From positions 186,001-250,000 of the forward strand of contig JAYQMD010000001.1 in NCBI GenBank assembly GCA_038143535.1: a stretch of DNA of 64,000 nt, written 5' to 3'. The stretch comes from UBA7446 sp038143535. Its GTDB lineage: Bacteria > Bacteroidota > Bacteroidia > Flavobacteriales > Flavobacteriaceae. Shown here piece by piece: positions 60,232-64,000 of the stretch (its first letter is position 1; each line of letters begins with the position of its first letter). Made by a program: the position numbers and the translations under genes. The notes under the pieces are model-generated. The model had not been told where the DNA came from. It did not search any database and saw nothing but the letters and a program-made list of their open reading frames with translations.

Positions 60232-60891
60232 ATGGATTACGGAAAAGAGTTTAAAAAATACGCTACCAAGCATCACGGGATAAACTCCATGTATTACGAT
60301 GAAATGGTAAGTAGCCTCACGCCTTATATTATTGAGGAACGCCAGTTGAATGTGGCTCAAATGGACGTGTTCTCACGTTTGATGATGGATCGCATTATCT
60401 TCCTTGGAACGGGAATTAATGATAGCGTTGCGAATATTATTCAAGCGCAGTTGTTATTTTTGGAAAGCACCGATAAGACCAAAGACATTCAGATTTATAT
60501 CAACTCCCCAGGAGGAAGTGTATATGCCGGATTGGGCATCTACGACACCATGCAGTTTATCAACCCAGACGTGGCTACAATTTGTACGGGTATTGCAGCC
60601 TCAATGGCTGCTGTATTGCTTTGCGCCGGCCAGGACGGAAAACGCTCTGGCTTGCCACACTCACGTGTGATGATTCACCAGCCATTAGGCGGCGCACAAG
60701 GACAAGCATCTGATATCGAAATTACGGCGCGTGAAATTCTAAAGCTCAAGAAAGAATTGTACGAAATCATTGCCAAGCACAGCAACCAGTCTTACGACAA
60801 GGTCTATGAAGACTCTGATCGTGATTATTGGATGAAGGCGCTAGAAGCCAAAGAATATGGCATGATTGATGAGGTATTGACTAAAAGCTAG
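60232..60891 (+). CDS. clpP: ATP-dependent Clp protease proteolytic subunit
   Basis: A 219-residue serine protease. The catalytic Ser is in TGIAASMAAVLLCAG, His in MIHQPLGGAQGQ and Asp in DSDRDYWM. YINSPGGSVYAGLGIYDTM forms the strand that binds substrate. It assembles into a double heptamer capped by ClpX. It lies between tig and clpX in the standard order. Confidence 0.96.
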   Translation: MDYGKEFKKYATKHHGINSMYYDEMVSSLTPYIIEERQLNVAQMDVFSRLMMDRIIFLGTGINDSVANIIQAQLLFLESTDKTKDIQIYINSPGGSVYAGLGIYDTMQFINPDVATICTGIAASMAAVLLCAGQDGKRSGLPHSRVMIHQPLGGAQGQASDIEITAREILKLKKELYEIIAKHSNQSYDKVYEDSDRDYWMKALEAKEYGMIDEVLTKS

Positions 60892-60894
60892 ATT

Positions 60895-62118
60895 GTGGAA
60901 GAATTGAATTGTTCGTTTTGTGGACGTAAAAAGGCCGAGACCAAACTCTTGGTCGCTGGTTTAAATGCACACATATGCGAACGTTGTGTTGACCAAGCAG
61001 TTGGCATCATTCAAGAAGAAGCCACTCATGACGAAAACACCCCTACTACAGCCGAGTTTTTACTTAAAAAACCCAAGCAGATTAAAGCCTTTTTGGACGA
61101 CTATGTCATCGGACAAGAACAAGCCAAAAAAGTACTTTCCGTTGCGGTATACAACCATTACAAGCGACTTAATCAAAGCGTTGAACATGATGTTGAAATT
61201 GAAAAAAGCAACATTATTATTGCAGGCCGTACAGGTACGGGCAAAACACTATTGGCCAAGACCATTGCCAAGATGTTACAAGTGCCCATTGCCATAGTGG
61301 ATGCAACCGTTTTGACCGAAGCGGGTTATGTGGGTGAAGACGTAGAAAGCATATTGACGCGTCTGTTACAAGCTGCCGATTACGATCAGCAAAAAGCAGA
61401 GCGAGGCATTGTTTTTATCGATGAGATTGATAAGATTGCCCGTAAAAGCGACAACCCTTCTATAACGCGTGATGTTTCTGGAGAGGGTGTACAACAAGCC
61501 TTACTTAAACTATTGGAAGGCACCCTGGTTAATGTACCACCCAAAGGCGGCCGTAAGCACCCTGATCAGAAGTTTGTCGAAATCAATACCGAGCACATAT
61601 TGTTTATTGCAGGTGGTGCATTTGATGGTATTGAGCGCCATATTGCCAAACGCATGAATATGCAGGCGGTGGGCTACAGCACTGTTGCCAAACGCAAATC
61701 GGTCACTGAAGACGATTTGTTGGCGCATATTACCCCCTCAGACCTTAAAGACTTTGGGCTTATCCCTGAAATTATCGGACGCTTACCGGTGCTTACACAT
61801 ATGATTCCGTTAGACGAAAAAGCACTACGTGAGATATTAACTGTACCTAAAAATGCATTGGTGAAGCAGTATATGCACCTCTTTGAGCTGGATGGCGTTG
61901 CGTTGACCTTTACGCCAACAGCTTTGGACTTTATCGTAGAGCAAGCCGTACAGTATGCCTTGGGCGCAAGAGGACTACGTTCCTTGTGTGAGGCCATCCT
62001 CACTGATGCCATGTATGAACTTCCCAGTACCAATACCACTGAGCTGAAGATTACCAAGCGCTATGCCGAAAACAAATTGAGTGTTGTGCAACTCAGCCAG
62101 CTGAAGGCAGCTTCTTAG
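60895..62118 (+). CDS. clpX: ATP-dependent Clp protease ATP-binding subunit ClpX
   Basis: A 407-residue AAA+ unfoldase starting at GTG 60895, 3 bases after clpP. The N-terminal zinc domain has four cysteines (NCSFCGRKK; HICERCVDQA). Walker A is AGRTGTGKTLLAKT, Walker B IVFIDEIDKIA, the pore loop is AGYVGEDVES (Tyr-Val-Gly) and the IGF-type ClpP contact lies near HIAKRMNMQAVGYST, where the canonical I-G-F tripeptide is replaced by VGY. GARGLRSLCEAI is sensor 2. Confidence 0.95.
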   Translation: MEELNCSFCGRKKAETKLLVAGLNAHICERCVDQAVGIIQEEATHDENTPTTAEFLLKKPKQIKAFLDDYVIGQEQAKKVLSVAVYNHYKRLNQSVEHDVEIEKSNIIIAGRTGTGKTLLAKTIAKMLQVPIAIVDATVLTEAGYVGEDVESILTRLLQAADYDQQKAERGIVFIDEIDKIARKSDNPSITRDVSGEGVQQALLKLLEGTLVNVPPKGGRKHPDQKFVEINTEHILFIAGGAFDGIERHIAKRMNMQAVGYSTVAKRKSVTEDDLLAHITPSDLKDFGLIPEIIGRLPVLTHMIPLDEKALREILTVPKNALVKQYMHLFELDGVALTFTPTALDFIVEQAVQYALGARGLRSLCEAILTDAMYELPSTNTTELKITKRYAENKLSVVQLSQLKAAS

Positions 62119-62184
62119 TACAATGGGCAATGAGCTCGTCGAAATGTCCGTTTTTATTTTTTTTGATTTAGCACAGAATAAGTC

Positions 62185-63693
62185 CTAACCCCCCAACAAC
62201 TCATCCAAATATTCGCGAGTGTTGGATAGGCGCGGCACCTTATGCTGCCCGCCAATTTTTCCTTTTTGTTTCAACCATTTATAAAATGTTTTAGGTTTTG
62301 CCACATGTAGTTTCAGCGGCATCAGCGTCATGTTTTTGTAGCGTTTGGCTTCGTAGTCTGAGTTTAATGCTTGCAACTGCTTGTCCAAATCTTTAGCAAA
62401 GGCAGTAGCGTCTTTGGGTGGAGCCTTATACTCAATCAGCCACTCGTGTCCGCCCTTTTCAGTACCTTCCATAAATATAGGTGCGGCGGTATAATCTACC
62501 AATTGTACGTGGTGGCGTTGGCATACAACCTCTAAGGCTTTGTTGGCATTTTCAATCACCAACTCTTCCCCAAATACATTTATAAAGTGTTTGGTTCTCC
62601 CCGTAATTTTAAAGCGATAAGGCATAATGGACGTAAAGCGAATGGTGTCACCAATATTGTATCGCCATAGCCCAGCATTGGTCGATATAATCACCGCATA
62701 TTGGGTGCCGACTTCCACAGCAGAGAGAGGTATCACTTTTTCGTTTTTAGTGCCATAGGTTTTCATATCTATAAATTCATAGAAAATTCCATAGTCTAGC
62801 ATTAGCAGTAGCTCGTCGGATTGGAGTTGATCTTGCACCCCAAAAAACCCTTCAGAGGCATTGTACAGTTCTATATAGTGTACGGCATCACTTGGCATAA
62901 GGGCTTTGTATTGCTCCTTGTATGGCATAAAGTTTACGCCACCGTGGAAATAGACTTCCATATTGGGCCATACGTCCAAAATGCTTTCCCGTCCCGTTTC
63001 TGCCAATACCTTTTGCAATAGCACCAGCATCCACGAGGGCACGCCTGCCATACTGCGAATATCTTCTTTGATTGTTTCGTTCACAATGGCTTTCATTTTG
63101 GTTTCCCATTCTGACATAAGCGAAACTTTTTGGCTGGGCGCACTTACCATTTCTGCCCAAAGCGGGAGGTTGTCAATCATAATGGCCGACAAATCCCCAA
63201 AATAGGAGTTGTTTTCTTCATAAATTTCTTTGCTACCTCCCAAGCGCAATGCCTTACCCTGTAACACACTTGATTGTTCGTTGTTTTTAAAATAGAGGCT
63301 CAACATGTCTTTACCTCCTTTAAAATGACAGTCTTCTAGGGATTCATTTGATATTGGAATAAATTTACTTTTTGAATTGGTCGTACCACTCGATTTGGCG
63401 TACCATTTGATGGAAGTGGGCCAAAATATATTTTGCTCGCCCTGGCGGGAGCGTTCTATCGTGGGCGCTATCTCTTCATAGGTGCGTACGGGTACTCGAT
63501 CGGCAAAACCTTCGTACTGCTTGATATCAGCAAAACCATATTGCTTACCGATTTCAGTTTTTTTGGCGGTTTGCAGCAAGCTCATCAGTTCATCACGCTG
63601 TACTTCGTTGGGATACTTGATAAAAAGTTCAATGTCATGCAATCGTTTTTTGAGAAGCCATGTAACAACAGTATGGAGAAGTGGTATTGCCAT
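62185..63693 (-). CDS. GH3 auxin-responsive-promoter-family protein (acyl-adenylating enzyme fold)
   Basis: A 502-residue protein of the family named after plant GH3 genes, unrelated to glycoside hydrolase family 3. WYAKSSGTTNSKSKFIPIS is the adenylate-forming motif I (S-S-G-T-T-x-x-x-S-K), YNASEGFFGVQ is motif II (Y-x-x-S-E) and WRYNIGDTIRFTS motif III (Y-x-x-G-D), with GRTKHFINVFGEELV after it. The plant enzymes join amino acids to acyl acids such as jasmonate; bacterial substrates are unknown. It is common as a single chromosomal gene in Bacteroidota. Confidence 0.88.
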   Translation of the reverse strand: MAIPLLHTVVTWLLKKRLHDIELFIKYPNEVQRDELMSLLQTAKKTEIGKQYGFADIKQYEGFADRVPVRTYEEIAPTIERSRQGEQNIFWPTSIKWYAKSSGTTNSKSKFIPISNESLEDCHFKGGKDMLSLYFKNNEQSSVLQGKALRLGGSKEIYEENNSYFGDLSAIMIDNLPLWAEMVSAPSQKVSLMSEWETKMKAIVNETIKEDIRSMAGVPSWMLVLLQKVLAETGRESILDVWPNMEVYFHGGVNFMPYKEQYKALMPSDAVHYIELYNASEGFFGVQDQLQSDELLLMLDYGIFYEFIDMKTYGTKNEKVIPLSAVEVGTQYAVIISTNAGLWRYNIGDTIRFTSIMPYRFKITGRTKHFINVFGEELVIENANKALEVVCQRHHVQLVDYTAAPIFMEGTEKGGHEWLIEYKAPPKDATAFAKDLDKQLQALNSDYEAKRYKNMTLMPLKLHVAKPKTFYKWLKQKGKIGGQHKVPRLSNTREYLDELLGG

Positions 63694-63725
63694 TTTGGGT
63701 ATATTGCTAAACGAAAATACAAATT

Positions 63726-64000
63726 ATGTTTCAAGGCGTACTGACCAAAATGCAAACGGAATTTAAAAGCCCCGTAGACTACTATTTGGTCTTTGCAGAT
63801 TCTTTCGTTCACGTCAATAGTTTTCTAGAAAAAAAAGTTCATATCACACACACGGGTTCACAGTGTCTTAGCTGCTCACAGCCTAACGAAATTTTCCGAC
63901 AGGGTTTTTGTAAGTCCTGTTTTTTTGAAACACCGAGTGCTGGGGAATGGATTATGAAACCTGAGCTCAGCAAAGCTCACTTGGGCATTGAAGACCGTGA
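63726..64000 (+). CDS. DUF2797 family protein (3' end outside window)
   Basis: From ATG 63726 a frame stays open to the window edge, about 91 codons. FKSPVDYYLVFADSFVHVNSF is followed by a zinc-ribbon-like cysteine set (CLSC, CKSC at 48 and 69 approximately) and then GEWIMKPELSKAHLGIEDR, the characteristic DUF2797 sequence. Family members are about 260 residues, so about a third is seen. Function is unknown. It is divergent from the GH3-family gene, 32 bases apart. Confidence 0.85.
   Translation, partial: MFQGVLTKMQTEFKSPVDYYLVFADSFVHVNSFLEKKVHITHTGSQCLSCSQPNEIFRQGFCKSCFFETPSAGEWIMKPELSKAHLGIEDR

Noticed and set aside
62185..63693. Glycoside hydrolase family 3 assignment
   Set aside because: The protein belongs to the plant-GH3-like adenylating family; it has SSGTT and YNASEG motifs and none of the glycosidase motifs.
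1..64000. CRISPR arrays, insertion sequences, integrases, phage genes, rRNA operons
   Set aside because: Scanned both strands by eye for regularly spaced repeats, transposase or integrase motifs and rRNA sequence; none found.

Overview
This window is a chromosomal segment of a member of the Bacteroidota, most likely a marine Flavobacteriaceae. The evidence is a SusC/SusD glycan-uptake locus, Bacteroidota-type -7 boxes (TAnnTTTG) in place of sigma70 boxes, almost no Shine-Dalgarno sequences, and typical flavobacterial gene neighbourhoods (nadK-porG-uppS-bamA-ompH-ompH; serS-DUF4286-ksgA-mgtE; tig-clpP-clpX).

Bases 1-17070 (+ strand) are a polysaccharide utilisation locus for a beta-1,3/1,6-glucan such as laminarin. 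It holds a SusC (5' end outside the window), a SusD with an extra inserted domain, two surface lipoproteins with PKD-like segments, a signal-less GH149-type beta-1,3-glucan phosphorylase, a lipoprotein GH17 broken by a frameshift, a lipoprotein GH30, a GPH/MFS sugar symporter, a signal-less GH17, a lipoprotein GH3 carrying two EF-hand loops, and a lipoprotein of unknown function. Read as a pathway: surface binding and TonB-dependent import, trimming by GH17/GH30/GH3 outside the cytoplasm, inner-membrane uptake by the symporter, then cytoplasmic hydrolysis (GH17) and phosphorolysis (GH149) yielding glucose-1-phosphate.

Bases 17020-22784 are a patchwork: an SDR-type protein, a CBS protein, a histone-deacetylase-like hydrolase, a short membrane protein, a MetRS lacking the usual C-terminal domain, an ACT-domain protein, and two decayed genes (ssb and yraN remnants).

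Bases 22771-38436 are housekeeping: mfd, a GNAT, an aspartate kinase, an OlsF-like two-domain acyltransferase, an ArsC-like reductase, a 2-hydroxyacid dehydrogenase, mgtE, ksgA, a DUF4286 protein, serS, ribF, pth, rplY, prs and a tRNA-Leu(CAA). Bases 38483-42469 hold an esterase lipoprotein, a metallo-beta-lactamase-fold hydrolase and an SOS-type umuC-umuD pair in reversed order.

Bases 42576-48103 hold the 2-oxoglutarate dehydrogenase genes. sucA is interrupted by a one-base frameshift and separated from odhB by an opposite-strand PagL-like outer-membrane protein and an AT-rich spacer. A dead VOC gene follows. Bases 48638-64000 hold a NifU-like protein, a gamma carbonic anhydrase, murI, two ompH genes, bamA, uppS, porG, nadK, pdxJ, an alpha/beta hydrolase, tig, clpP, clpX, a GH3-auxin-family protein and the start of a DUF2797 protein.

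I see no insertion sequences, CRISPR arrays, rRNA genes or phage genes. The most unusual items are the SusD domain insertion, the phosphorolytic/hydrolytic glucan locus with an internal base-composition step, the EF-hand GH3, and the run of dead or frameshifted genes.
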